30,787 bases of DNA from an uncultured Collinsella sp. (GTDB taxonomy: Bacteria > Actinomycetota > Coriobacteriia > Coriobacteriales > Coriobacteriaceae), in NCBI GenBank assembly GCA_902496335.1, contig CABVAO010000021.1:1-30787 (forward strand), read 5' to 3'. Every line of letters begins with the position of its first letter. Position 1 is the stretch's first letter. The notes under the pieces are model-generated. The model made no database searches and had not been told where the DNA came from. It worked only from the letters and a program-made list of their open reading frames with translations. Made by a program: the position numbers and the translations under genes. Positions 8,795-16,142 of this stretch are shown one piece after another.

Positions 8795-9325
8795 ATGACG
8801 GAATCATTTGAGCAGATTTCCGCACATAACGAGGAGCTGGCGCGCGATATTGTCGAGCACGCGAGCGCTCGGGGCGTGACGGTTTCGACGGCTGAGTCGC
8901 TGACGGCGGGTATGATCGCATCGACGATTGCCGATATCCCGGGTGCCTCGGCGGTGCTGCGTGGCGGTGCGGTGACCTATTGCGATGAGATTAAGCATCG
9001 CGTTCTTGGTGTTGAGCAGGAGACGCTCGACCGCTATACCGCGGTGTCGCATCAGACCGCGCGCGAGATGGCGGTGGGTTCGCTGGAGCTGTACCAGAGC
9101 GATATTGCAGTGAGCGCAACGGGTTATGCCGGCCCCGGCGGTGGCACTGAGGACGATCCGGCGGGCACTTTCTATATTGGCTGGGCGCATCGTTCCGCCG
9201 ATGGGGGCGTGCCGGTCGTGGACTCTGTGCGCTGCCACTATGAGGGTGACCGTTCGTGTGTTCGTGCCCATGCGGTCACGGAGGCATTGGGTCGCATTGC
9301 CCTTGTGCTCAACTCTATGGAATAG
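8795..9325 (+). CDS. pncC: CinA C-terminal domain protein, nicotinamide-nucleotide amidase
   Basis: This 176-residue protein corresponds only to the C-terminal amidase domain of CinA (PncC), which deamidates nicotinamide mononucleotide and so recycles NAD breakdown products. Diagnostic blocks are VSTAESLTAGMIASTIADIPGAS near the start, GGAVTYCDEIKH, and the SATGYAGPGGGTEDDPAGTFYIG loop. The N-terminal molybdopterin-binding-like domain of full CinA is absent. Its position directly before recA is the classic cinA-recA arrangement. The Shine-Dalgarno is weak (GGTAGG just before ATG 8795) and the gene lies 12 bases after pgsA, so coupling is likely. A hairpin follows 7 bases after the stop. Confidence 0.9.
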   Translation: MTESFEQISAHNEELARDIVEHASARGVTVSTAESLTAGMIASTIADIPGASAVLRGGAVTYCDEIKHRVLGVEQETLDRYTAVSHQTAREMAVGSLELYQSDIAVSATGYAGPGGGTEDDPAGTFYIGWAHRSADGGVPVVDSVRCHYEGDRSCVRAHAVTEALGRIALVLNSME

Positions 9326-9332
9326 ACGTGTT

Positions 9333-9356
9333 TTAAGGGGCCTCCGAGCCCCTTAA
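9333..9356. terminator. Hairpin after cinA/pncC gene
   Basis: A perfect 9-bp stem (TTAAGGGGC at 9333-9341 with GCCCCTTAA at 9348-9356) encloses a six-base loop. It begins seven bases after the pncC stop. The following bases (TTGTGG) give only a short U run, so termination may be partial. It probably separates the rnj-pncC transcription unit from recA, which has its own promoter. Confidence 0.6.
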
Positions 9357-9431
9357 TTGTGGAGATAGGGACCTTAGGCTCATTTGGCGTTTGTGCTGGT
9401 TGTAGATGTATTTTTGCCCGCCTTGTTCATA

Positions 9432-9493
9432 TTTGGTCCTTTGTGGTCAAACATTTGGTCAGTGTTTGGTCGGCGTTTGGTTGGGTTTTGGAA
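9432..9493 (+). repeat. Phased TTTGGTC direct-repeat array upstream of recA
   Basis: Six TTTGGTC-like heptamers begin at 9432, 9442, 9454, 9465, 9476 and 9487. Exact copies are at 9432, 9454 and 9465; variants are TGTGGTC, TTTGGTT and TTTGGAA. The steps are 10, 12, 11, 11 and 11 bases, close to one helical turn, so all copies face the same side of the DNA. The array ends about 30 bases before the recA -35 box. It does not code for protein. An activator site array or a DNA-bending element are both possible. Confidence 0.6.
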
Positions 9494-9523
9494 AGACCGC
9501 CTGCATATGATTGGCCTGAACGG

Positions 9524-9552
9524 TTGACCACGAACAGCCGTTCGTTTATTAT
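9524..9552 (+). promoter_or_regulatory. recA promoter with LexA box in the spacer
   Basis: The -35 hexamer TTGACC (9524-9529) and the -10 hexamer TATTAT (9547-9552) are separated by exactly 17 bases. Within the spacer, 9531-9544 reads CGAACAGCCGTTCG, a palindrome with two perfect CGAAC half-sites on a four-base centre. It fits the Gram-positive/actinobacterial LexA (SOS) box. LexA bound here would block RNA polymerase directly, and lexA itself is encoded at 19058-19702. Confidence 0.9.
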
Positions 9553-9582
9553 CGATGCAGGTTGTTAAGAGGAGGGCTATTC

Positions 9583-10731
9583 ATGGCCAAGAATTCAGGT
9601 CCCGTACGTACCGTTCATGCTCGCACGACGGGTAAAGAGCGCGATGAGATGATCGCCACCACCAAGGCCGAGATCGAGAAGAAATTCGGCCAGGGTTCCA
9701 TCATGAGGTACGGCGACGGTGGTCCCGAGCTCGAGGTCGAGGCCATTCCCACGGGCGCCCTGGCCCTCGATGCCGCGCTGGGTATCGGCGGCGTGCCGCG
9801 CGGCCGTATCGTCGAGATTTACGGTCCCGAGTCCTCCGGTAAGACGACGCTTTCGCTCGAGATCCTGGCCGAGGCCCAGGCAATGGGTGGCGTTGTGGCA
9901 TTTATCGATGCCGAGCACGCGCTTGATCCCACGTATGCCGCGCGCATCGGCGTGGATATCGACGAGGTGCTCATTTCCCAGCCCGATACGGGCGAGCAGG
10001 CGCTCGAGATTGTTGACATGCTCGTGCGTTCCGGCGCCATCGATGCCATCGTCGTCGACTCCGTCGCCGCGCTGACCCCGCGTGCCGAGATCGAGGGAGA
10101 AATCGGCGACACTACGGTCGGTCTTCAGGCTCGCCTGATGAGCCAGGCGCTCCGTAAGCTCGCCGGCTCGCTTTCTAAGTCCAACACGACGTGCATCTTC
10201 ATTAATCAGCTGCGTGAGAAGATCGGCGTCATGTTCGGCAACCCCGAGACTACGACGGGCGGCCGCGCCCTTAAGTTTTTCTCTTCGGTGCGTATCGACA
10301 TTCGCCGTATCGACAGCATTAAGCTTAAGGACGAGGTTATCGGTAACCGCGTGCGCGCCAAGGTCGTTAAGAACAAGGTGGCAGCTCCGTTCCGTTCTGC
10401 TGAGTTCGACATCATGTACGGTACGGGCATCTCTAAGGAGGGCTCGATTCTGGACATGGCTGTCGAGTGCGGCATCTGCAAGAAGATGGGCTCCTGGTTT
10501 GCCTATGGCGAGGACAAGCTCGGCAACGGTCGCGAGGCCGCCAAGGCGTTCCTGCGCGAACACCCCGATTGCGCTGACGAGATTGAGCATAAGGTCCGCC
10601 TTGCCTGCGGACTTGAGTTTGATGACGATGCTCCGTCCGAGGTCGAGCTGACCGATCAGCCTGCGCCTGAGGAGTTTGACGAGCTTTACGCCATCGATGG
10701 TTCCGCCATGCTCGATGATGACGACGAGTAG
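9583..10731 (+). CDS. recA: Recombinase RecA
   Basis: This 382-residue protein is RecA, the ATP-dependent strand-exchange protein and LexA coprotease. The core is complete: Walker A GPESSGKTT, the FIDAEHALDP block, IVVDSVAALTPRAEIEGE (Walker B), and the L2/nucleotide region INQLREKIGVMFGNPETTTGG. The C-terminus is strongly acidic and ends DDDDE, a usual modulating tail. The start at ATG 9583 (MAKNSGP) is chosen because AGAGGAGGG lies six bases upstream; a start at 9562 would place codons over that signal. A LexA-controlled promoter lies ~30-60 bases upstream. recX follows 11 bases after the stop. Confidence 0.97.
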   Translation: MAKNSGPVRTVHARTTGKERDEMIATTKAEIEKKFGQGSIMRYGDGGPELEVEAIPTGALALDAALGIGGVPRGRIVEIYGPESSGKTTLSLEILAEAQAMGGVVAFIDAEHALDPTYAARIGVDIDEVLISQPDTGEQALEIVDMLVRSGAIDAIVVDSVAALTPRAEIEGEIGDTTVGLQARLMSQALRKLAGSLSKSNTTCIFINQLREKIGVMFGNPETTTGGRALKFFSSVRIDIRRIDSIKLKDEVIGNRVRAKVVKNKVAAPFRSAEFDIMYGTGISKEGSILDMAVECGICKKMGSWFAYGEDKLGNGREAAKAFLREHPDCADEIEHKVRLACGLEFDDDAPSEVELTDQPAPEEFDELYAIDGSAMLDDDDE

Positions 10732-10742
10732 CGGTTACGCTC

Positions 10743-11435
10743 ATGTCGTATACGGTGACCGAGGCCACAGTCGTCTTTCCCGATAAGAAGGCGGCCTCCT
10801 CGTTCTCGAGCGGGTATGCGTCCAAAAAGCCTTGCGCACATATCGATTGTGAGCTTGAGGGCGGTTTTGAGCGGTCCATTTGGATTCCCGTGCGGGTCGC
10901 GCGGCTGTATGTCAAAAACCGCCCCGATCTTCCCTGTGATTGGGACAACTTCCGTGAGGCGGTGCAGCTCATTGAGCGTAAATGTGCACTTACCATGGTG
11001 ACCGAGATGTTATCGCGCCGCGACCATGCGACGGGTGAGGTCCGTGACAAGCTGGCTCGCTACGGCTTTCACCAGCCTGCGATCGATTTCGCCGTCGAGC
11101 GCGCCACCGAGTATCGCTTTTTAGACGAGAGCCGCTTTTGCTCGTACTTTATCGAGGAGCGCAAGCGGCGCGGTTGGGGACAGCGCAAAATCGAGACCGA
11201 GCTCAAGCGCCGTCATGTCGTGCTCGATGACATTCCCGGTTATCCCGAGGATTATTTTGCCGTCGAAGACGATTTGACGCGTGCGTCAGCCCTGCTCGCC
11301 AAGCGTCGTGTTCCAGAGACGCGCGGATTCGAAAAACTGGTTCGGTTTTTGATGGGCAAGGGCTTCTCGTATCACATCGCCGCCGATGCCGTTAAGGCAC
11401 GTCTCGATGCCGAACGCGAGGAATGTGCAGTTTAG
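10743..11435 (+). CDS. recX: Regulatory protein RecX
   Basis: This 230-residue protein carries the RecX three-helix repeats (EMLSRRDHATGEVRDKL, then FAVERATEYRFLDESRFC and ERKRRGWGQRKIETELKRR). RecX caps and regulates RecA filaments, and its position directly after recA fits. The first ~85 residues form an extra N-terminal domain not seen in E. coli RecX, although many Gram-positive RecX proteins are also longer. There is no clear Shine-Dalgarno before ATG 10743, so translation probably depends on coupling to recA, and expression should follow the SOS-controlled recA promoter. Confidence 0.9.
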   Translation: MSYTVTEATVVFPDKKAASSFSSGYASKKPCAHIDCELEGGFERSIWIPVRVARLYVKNRPDLPCDWDNFREAVQLIERKCALTMVTEMLSRRDHATGEVRDKLARYGFHQPAIDFAVERATEYRFLDESRFCSYFIEERKRRGWGQRKIETELKRRHVVLDDIPGYPEDYFAVEDDLTRASALLAKRRVPETRGFEKLVRFLMGKGFSYHIAADAVKARLDAEREECAV

Positions 11436-11449
11436 GCGTATACGCTTTG

Positions 11450-11500
11450 TGGCCCTGCCGTTCACCGCGTTTTAGCCGCCGTGCCGGGGCCATTTATTTG
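11450..11500 (+). terminator. Possible recX terminator
   Basis: TGGCCCTG (11450-11457) can pair with CGGGGCCA (11485-11492), with one G-U pair, followed by TTTATTTG. The loop is long (27 bases) and contains some further GC complementarity. It lies 14 bases after the recX stop and just before the rny -35 box, where a terminator would be expected. Confidence 0.4.
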
Positions 11501-11526
11501 ACAGTTGTTGTGGTTCAACGTACGAT
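11498..11526 (+). promoter_or_regulatory. Promoter upstream of RNase Y gene
   Basis: TTGACA (11498-11503) and TACGAT (11521-11526) are separated by exactly 17 bases, a good sigma70-type match. Transcription would start near 11533 and give a ~160-base untranslated leader before rny. The leader carries a hairpin at 11632-11657. Confidence 0.7.
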
Positions 11527-11631
11527 AAACACTGTCATTTGCTTTGTGATATGTGCTCATCTGTGATGAGTTTGTTTATATGTTTATCTGTATCCGACCC
11601 GCATAAGCTGCGCCCATATTACTCAAATGTC

Positions 11632-11663
11632 GCGAGCCGTTCGTAAGGACGGTTCGCTTTGTT
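11632..11663 (+). promoter_or_regulatory. Leader hairpin before RNase Y gene
   Basis: GCGAGCCGT (11632-11640) pairs with ACGGTTCGC (11649-11657), using one G-U pair, around an eight-base loop, and is followed by TTTGTT. It sits inside the long 5' leader of rny, 30 bases before the Shine-Dalgarno. It resembles a weak intrinsic terminator and could act as an attenuator, or be a processing site for RNase Y or J. The role is inferred only from position. Confidence 0.45.
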
Positions 11664-11692
11664 GTGTAACGAATCCATAAAAAGGAGTGAGC

Positions 11693-13243
11693 ATGCCTAT
11701 CATCGCAGCGCTCGTTGGCATCGTTTTGGGTGCCATCGCCGCCATTGCCTACATGCGCACCGCCAAGCAGGGTAGTCTTCACGAGGCCGACAAAAAGATC
11801 CAGTCGGCACACGCACAGGCTGAGTCCCTGATCGGTGATGCTAAGCGTCAGGCCGAGACCCTCAAAAAAGAGGCTCTGCTCGAGGCTAAAGAGGAGATCA
11901 TCAAGAACAAGCAGGCCGCCGAGGCCGAGGACAAGCAGCGTAAGAGCGAGATTCGTACGCTTGAGAACCGCGTGATGCAGCGCGAGGAGTCCCTTGATCG
12001 CCGAAACGACGCTCTCGACAAGCGTGAGCACCAGCTGTCCAGCCAGGCCGGTCAGGTCGAGAAGCGCTCCCGCGAGCTTGAGGAGCTCTGCACTAAGCAG
12101 ACCTCCGAGCTCGAGCGTATTGCCGACCTTACCCGCGAGGACGCCCACAAGGAGCTCCTCGATAAGGTTCGCGGCGAGGTCACCCACGAGGCCGCCACGA
12201 TCATTCGCGAGTCCGAGCAGCAGGTTCGCGCCGAGTGCCACAAGACCGCCCAGGAGATTCTGTCCCTGGCGATTCAGCGCTGCGCTGCCGACCACACAGC
12301 CGAGGTCACCGTTACCTCCGTGCACATTCCCTCTGATGACCTCAAGGGCCGTATCATCGGTCGCGAGGGTCGCAACATCCGGACCTTCGAGCAGGTTTCC
12401 GGTGTCAACCTCGTGATCGACGATACGCCCGAGACCGTCGTTCTTTCGAGCTTCGACCCGGTCCGTCGTGAGACCGCTCGTGTTGCCCTCGAGAACCTCA
12501 TCGCCGACGGCCGCATCCACCCCGCCCGCATCGAGGAGATGTATCACAAGGCTGCCGACCTGGTTCAGCAGCGCGTGCGCGAGGCTGGCGAGCAGGCTGC
12601 CTTCGATACCGGCATTCACGACCTGCATCCCGAGATCGTCAAGACCCTTGGTGCCCTGCGCTACCGTACTTCGTTTGGTCAGAACGTGCTTCAGCACTCC
12701 CTCGAAGTCTCTGACCTGTGCGGCGTGATGGCTTCCGAGCTTGGCCTGGACGTTGTGACCGCCAAGCGCGCCGGCCTGCTGCACGACCTTGGCAAGGCAA
12801 TCGACCACGACGTCGAGGGCCCGCATGCCGTCATCGGCGCCGAGCTTGCCCGCCGTTATGGTGAGAAGCCCGTTATCGTCCACGCTATCGAGGCTCACCA
12901 TGCCGATGTCGACCCCAACACGGTGCTCGATGTCCTGGTACAGGCCGCCGATGCTGTCTCTGCCTCTCGCCCCGGTGCCCGTCGCGAGTCTGCCGAGAAC
13001 TACATCAAGCGTCTTGAGAAGCTCGAGGAGATCGCCAACTCCCATGACGGCGTCGAGCGTACCTATGCCATGCAGGCTGGTCGCGAGGTCCACGTGATGG
13101 TTCAGCCGGACAAGATCTCCGATGCCCAGTCCACGGTCCTGGCTCACGATATCGCCCATCAGATCGAGGAAGAGATGGAGTATCCCGGTCAGGTGCGCGT
13201 CGTCGTGATTCGCGAGAGCCGCGCTGTCGATATCGCTAAATAA
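11693..13243 (+). CDS. rny: Ribonuclease Y
   Basis: This 516-residue membrane-anchored endonuclease starts mRNA decay in Gram-positives. Domain order is typical: an N-terminal transmembrane helix (residues ~2-20), a long charged coiled coil (~30-200), a KH domain with LKGRIIGREGRNI (from 217), and an HD domain with H335 and the H364-D365 pair (LLHDLGKAID), then HAIEAHHAD. The ATG at 11693 is chosen because AGGAG ends five bases upstream; the in-frame GTG at 11687 overlaps that signal. The next gene begins one base after the stop. RNase J at 270-1940 is its expected partner. Confidence 0.95.
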   Translation: MPIIAALVGIVLGAIAAIAYMRTAKQGSLHEADKKIQSAHAQAESLIGDAKRQAETLKKEALLEAKEEIIKNKQAAEAEDKQRKSEIRTLENRVMQREESLDRRNDALDKREHQLSSQAGQVEKRSRELEELCTKQTSELERIADLTREDAHKELLDKVRGEVTHEAATIIRESEQQVRAECHKTAQEILSLAIQRCAADHTAEVTVTSVHIPSDDLKGRIIGREGRNIRTFEQVSGVNLVIDDTPETVVLSSFDPVRRETARVALENLIADGRIHPARIEEMYHKAADLVQQRVREAGEQAAFDTGIHDLHPEIVKTLGALRYRTSFGQNVLQHSLEVSDLCGVMASELGLDVVTAKRAGLLHDLGKAIDHDVEGPHAVIGAELARRYGEKPVIVHAIEAHHADVDPNTVLDVLVQAADAVSASRPGARRESAENYIKRLEKLEEIANSHDGVERTYAMQAGREVHVMVQPDKISDAQSTVLAHDIAHQIEEEMEYPGQVRVVVIRESRAVDIAK

Positions 13244-13244
13244 C

Positions 13245-14330
13245 ATGAGCGACGCGAACGAGCTCATCTCATTTATCGCGTCGATGTCGGGGGAGGGCAA
13301 CCTTCGCGTCGAGGAGAACCTTGGCGAGGGGTATGTCCGCCTCCGCGTTTCGGAGGCCGAGCGGCGCCAGGCAAAGCACGACATTCAGCATGTCGAGGAT
13401 ATCGTCATCGAAATGCTCCGTAATGCTCGCGATGCCGGCGCCGACAAGGTCTATCTCGCCACGACCAAGGAAGATGGCGTCCGCACGCTTGTCTTTCTGG
13501 ATAACGGTTCGGGCGTTCCGCAGGATATGCAAGAGCGAATCTTCGATGCCCGCGTTACCTCCAAGCTCGAGAGCATGAAGATGGACCGTTGGGGCGTTCA
13601 CGGTCGTGGCATGGCATTGTTTTCGATCAAGCAGAACACCGACGAGGCCCGTGTGGTCACGTCTGGTGTCGACCTTGGCTCGGCCTTTAAGGTGAGCGTT
13701 GCAGCCGACCGCCTCAGTGAGCGTGCCGATCAGTCCAGCTGGCCCCAGGCCGTCAAGGATGAGGACGGACGTTATGTCTGTGCTCGCGGTCCGCATAATA
13801 TTATTCGCGCTGCTTGTGAGTTTGCGCTCGAGGAGTTGCGTGGTTGCGATGTCTATCTTGGTTCTCCGTCTGAGATTGCCGCGACCCTTTATGCTCAGGC
13901 GTCAAGTCGGCTCGATACGTCTCGTCTCCTGTTTATTGATGACGAGAGCGAGCTTCCGGTTGTCGATCGTTTAGGCCTTGCCTCTGATGCCGAGGACTTT
14001 ATCCGCATCTGTTCGGGTTTGGGTCTTGAGATGTCCGAGCGCACGGCACATCGCATTTTGGCAGGGCAGATTAAGCCCGTTCGCGGTGTGACTGCGCGTC
14101 TGCTGCGCGAGCGTGATTCGTCCTCGCATGCGCCGGCTCCTGTCGATCTCGCGAAGGATCGTCGCGGGCTACGTATTGCCAAGGATGACATGGCACAGTT
14201 TTCGCGTGCTGTGGAGCGCGACTTTAATGACCTTGCCGCCCGGTACTATCTCAACCTTTGCGGCGACCCAAAGATTCGCGTTTCGCGTGATCGAATCACC
14301 GTGACCTTCGATCTTGCCAAAGAGGAATAG
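13245..14330 (+). CDS. GHKL-type ATP-binding protein of unknown role
   Basis: This 361-residue soluble protein has an N-terminal GHKL (histidine kinase/gyrase/Hsp90/MutL) ATPase fold. The N-box is VIEMLRNARDAGAD (E56, N60, D63), the G1 box is LDNGSG (86-90), and the G2-like segment is GVHGRGMALFSI (117-128). No histidine-kinase phosphoacceptor or transmembrane segment is seen. The C-terminal ~180 residues are not recognised. It sits one base after rny and before spoVS, a place where Firmicutes often carry the YmdB phosphoesterase. It lacks its own Shine-Dalgarno, so it is probably translated by coupling to rny. Similar unassigned ATP-binding proteins occur near spoVS/miaB in other Gram-positives. 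Function unknown; a role with RNA decay or cell-state switching is a guess. Confidence 0.8.
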   Translation: MSDANELISFIASMSGEGNLRVEENLGEGYVRLRVSEAERRQAKHDIQHVEDIVIEMLRNARDAGADKVYLATTKEDGVRTLVFLDNGSGVPQDMQERIFDARVTSKLESMKMDRWGVHGRGMALFSIKQNTDEARVVTSGVDLGSAFKVSVAADRLSERADQSSWPQAVKDEDGRYVCARGPHNIIRAACEFALEELRGCDVYLGSPSEIAATLYAQASSRLDTSRLLFIDDESELPVVDRLGLASDAEDFIRICSGLGLEMSERTAHRILAGQIKPVRGVTARLLRERDSSSHAPAPVDLAKDRRGLRIAKDDMAQFSRAVERDFNDLAARYYLNLCGDPKIRVSRDRITVTFDLAKEE

Positions 14331-14336
14331 TGCCTT

Positions 14337-14354
14337 TACCGAGTCCACTCGGTA
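14337..14354. promoter_or_regulatory. 7-bp inverted repeat upstream of spoVS
   Basis: TACCGAG (14337-14343) and CTCGGTA (14348-14354) form a perfect inverted repeat around TCCA. It lies between the GHKL gene stop and spoVS, about 50 bases before the spoVS start. There is no T run, so a protein-binding operator or an RNA processing hairpin is as likely as a terminator. Confidence 0.45.
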
Positions 14355-14404
14355 CGATAAAGTTATTGCAGTTAAAACGTACTTTTAAACGCAGGAGTTT
14401 CTTC

Positions 14405-14722
14405 ATGGATTGCCTGAAGGTATCAAGCAAATCATCGCCCGCGTCCGTTGCCGGCGCCATCGCCGGCATGGTCAAGGATGGTGTACCCGTCAACATCCAG
14501 TGTGTCGGCGCCGGTGCCGTCAACCAGGCCATTAAGGCCGTGGCTATCGCACGCGGTTTTTTGATTCCAACCGGTTTTGATATTTCCTGCGCGCCCGTGT
14601 TCTCCGACATCCTCATTAACGGGGAATCGCGCACGGCCATCCGCCTTTCTATCTACGTTCACCAGATCAATCGAGCTGCAATGGATAACGTCGTCATGGA
14701 TGATGTTAAGCCTGTGGCATAG
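14405..14722 (+). CDS. spoVS: Stage V sporulation protein S (SpoVS/Alba-like)
   Basis: This 105-residue protein matches SpoVS almost throughout: LKVSSKSSPASVAGAIAGMV, then GAGAVNQAIKAVAIARGFL and DISCAPVFSDI. The family is a small Alba-like fold thought to bind nucleic acid. It is about 20 residues longer than the Bacillus protein, mostly at the C-terminus. The start at ATG 14405 is set by AGGAG seven bases upstream; an open frame extends back to 14330 without a ribosome site. The organism type inferred for this window does not sporulate, so the protein presumably has a vegetative role. Position before miaB is conserved across many Gram-positives. Confidence 0.92.
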   Translation: MDCLKVSSKSSPASVAGAIAGMVKDGVPVNIQCVGAGAVNQAIKAVAIARGFLIPTGFDISCAPVFSDILINGESRTAIRLSIYVHQINRAAMDNVVMDDVKPVA

Positions 14723-14771
14723 CTTCTGCTTGCCTCGATTCGCCTCCCTTCCATCGTTAGGACTTATGCAC

Positions 14772-16142
14772 ATGGACCAGCGTTCCGTACGCGATATTCT
14801 TGCCGGTAAAACCTACTTTATCCGCACCTTTGGCTGCCAGATGAATCAGCACGACTCCGAGCGCGTGAGCGGTCTGCTCGATTCGTATGGTTGCCTTATG
14901 GCACTCGATCCCGAGCATGCCGATATTGTTGTCTTCATGACATGCTGTGTGCGTGAGGCCGCCGATACTCGCCTGTACGGTCAGTGCAATTCCTGCAAAA
15001 GCCTGCCGCCTTCGCCTTCGGGCAAGCGTGTGGTTGCCGTGGGCGGCTGCATCGCGCAGCGTGATGGCGAGGGCCTTCTCACCAACGTCGATAACGTCAA
15101 TGTCATCTTTGGCACGCATTCTATCGCACATGTGGCCGAGCTCATTGCCGAGGCGTTCCTTGACGGCAAGCGTCATATCCGCACCAATGAGCATGAGGAT
15201 ACGGATGCCATGAGCATGCCGTGGCATCGCGAGACCCAGTATCACGCCTGGGTGCCCATCATGACGGGCTGCAATAATTTCTGCACCTATTGCATCGTGC
15301 CGTACGTGCGCGGTCGCGAAAAGAGCCGCCCCTTCGAGGAAATTGTCGACGAGGTGACCGGTTTGGTGCGCCAGGGCGTGCGTGAGATTACACTGCTGGG
15401 TCAAAACGTCAACTCCTATGGTCGCGATCTGTTTGGCAAGCCGCGCTTTGCCGACCTGTTGCGTGCCGTGGGCGATACGGGTGTGGAGCGTATCTTCTTT
15501 ACCTCTTCTCATCCTAAGGACCTGCTGCCCGAGACCATCGACGCTATGGCCGAGACGCCCGCCGTCATGCCGCAGCTTCACTTGGCCGTTCAGTCGGGCT
15601 CCACGCGTATCCTCAAAGAGATGAATCGCCGTTATACACGCGAGGACTATTTGGGCTTGGTCGATCGCATTCGCAACCGTATGCCCGATATCGCACTCTC
15701 GACCGACATTATCGTTGGCTTCCCGGGCGAGACTGAAGAAGACTTTGAGCAGACGCTCTCACTTGCCGAGACGGTCCGCTATGCTCAGGCCTACACCTTC
15801 ATCTATTCCAAGCGCGCCGGTACCCCGGCCGCAGAGATTGACGATCCTACGCCGCATGAGGTTATTCTCGAGCGTTTCAACCGCCTGGTTAAGGTTATCG
15901 AGACTACGGCACACGAGTATAACCAGGGTGAGCTTCATACTGTGGTGCCGGCGCTCATTGAGGGAACGAGTAAAAAGAACGACGCGGTCCTGCTGGGCAA
16001 GAGTCCCAAGAATCAGACCGTGCATGCGCCCATCCCCGAGGGTTACAGCATCGATCAGCTTGTTGGCAAGATCGTTGATGTTGATGTCGACGTTGCCAAG
16101 ACCTGGTATTTGTCCGGCTCCGTTGTGGGCGAGCCGCGCTAA
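14772..16142 (+). CDS. miaB: tRNA-2-methylthio-N6-dimethylallyladenosine synthase MiaB
   Basis: This 456-residue radical-SAM methylthiotransferase converts i6A37 to ms2i6A37 in tRNAs that read U-starting codons. Auxiliary cluster cysteines are C22 (RTFGCQMNQHDSE), C58 and C92 (VGGCIAQ). The radical-SAM cluster cysteines are C166, C170 and C173 (GCNNFCTYC), followed by IVPYVRGREKSR, a MiaB hallmark. A TRAM domain ends the protein. AGGA at 14759-14762 favours ATG 14772; ATG 14766, two codons earlier, is also possible. Its substrate is made by MiaA, encoded by the next gene, which overlaps it by one base. Confidence 0.95.
   Translation: MDQRSVRDILAGKTYFIRTFGCQMNQHDSERVSGLLDSYGCLMALDPEHADIVVFMTCCVREAADTRLYGQCNSCKSLPPSPSGKRVVAVGGCIAQRDGEGLLTNVDNVNVIFGTHSIAHVAELIAEAFLDGKRHIRTNEHEDTDAMSMPWHRETQYHAWVPIMTGCNNFCTYCIVPYVRGREKSRPFEEIVDEVTGLVRQGVREITLLGQNVNSYGRDLFGKPRFADLLRAVGDTGVERIFFTSSHPKDLLPETIDAMAETPAVMPQLHLAVQSGSTRILKEMNRRYTREDYLGLVDRIRNRMPDIALSTDIIVGFPGETEEDFEQTLSLAETVRYAQAYTFIYSKRAGTPAAEIDDPTPHEVILERFNRLVKVIETTAHEYNQGELHTVVPALIEGTSKKNDAVLLGKSPKNQTVHAPIPEGYSIDQLVGKIVDVDVDVAKTWYLSGSVVGEPR

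Noticed and set aside
11576..13384. 602-residue open frame on the minus strand
   Set aside because: It is the antisense shadow of RNase Y and the GHKL gene start; composition is low complexity and no start signal is present.
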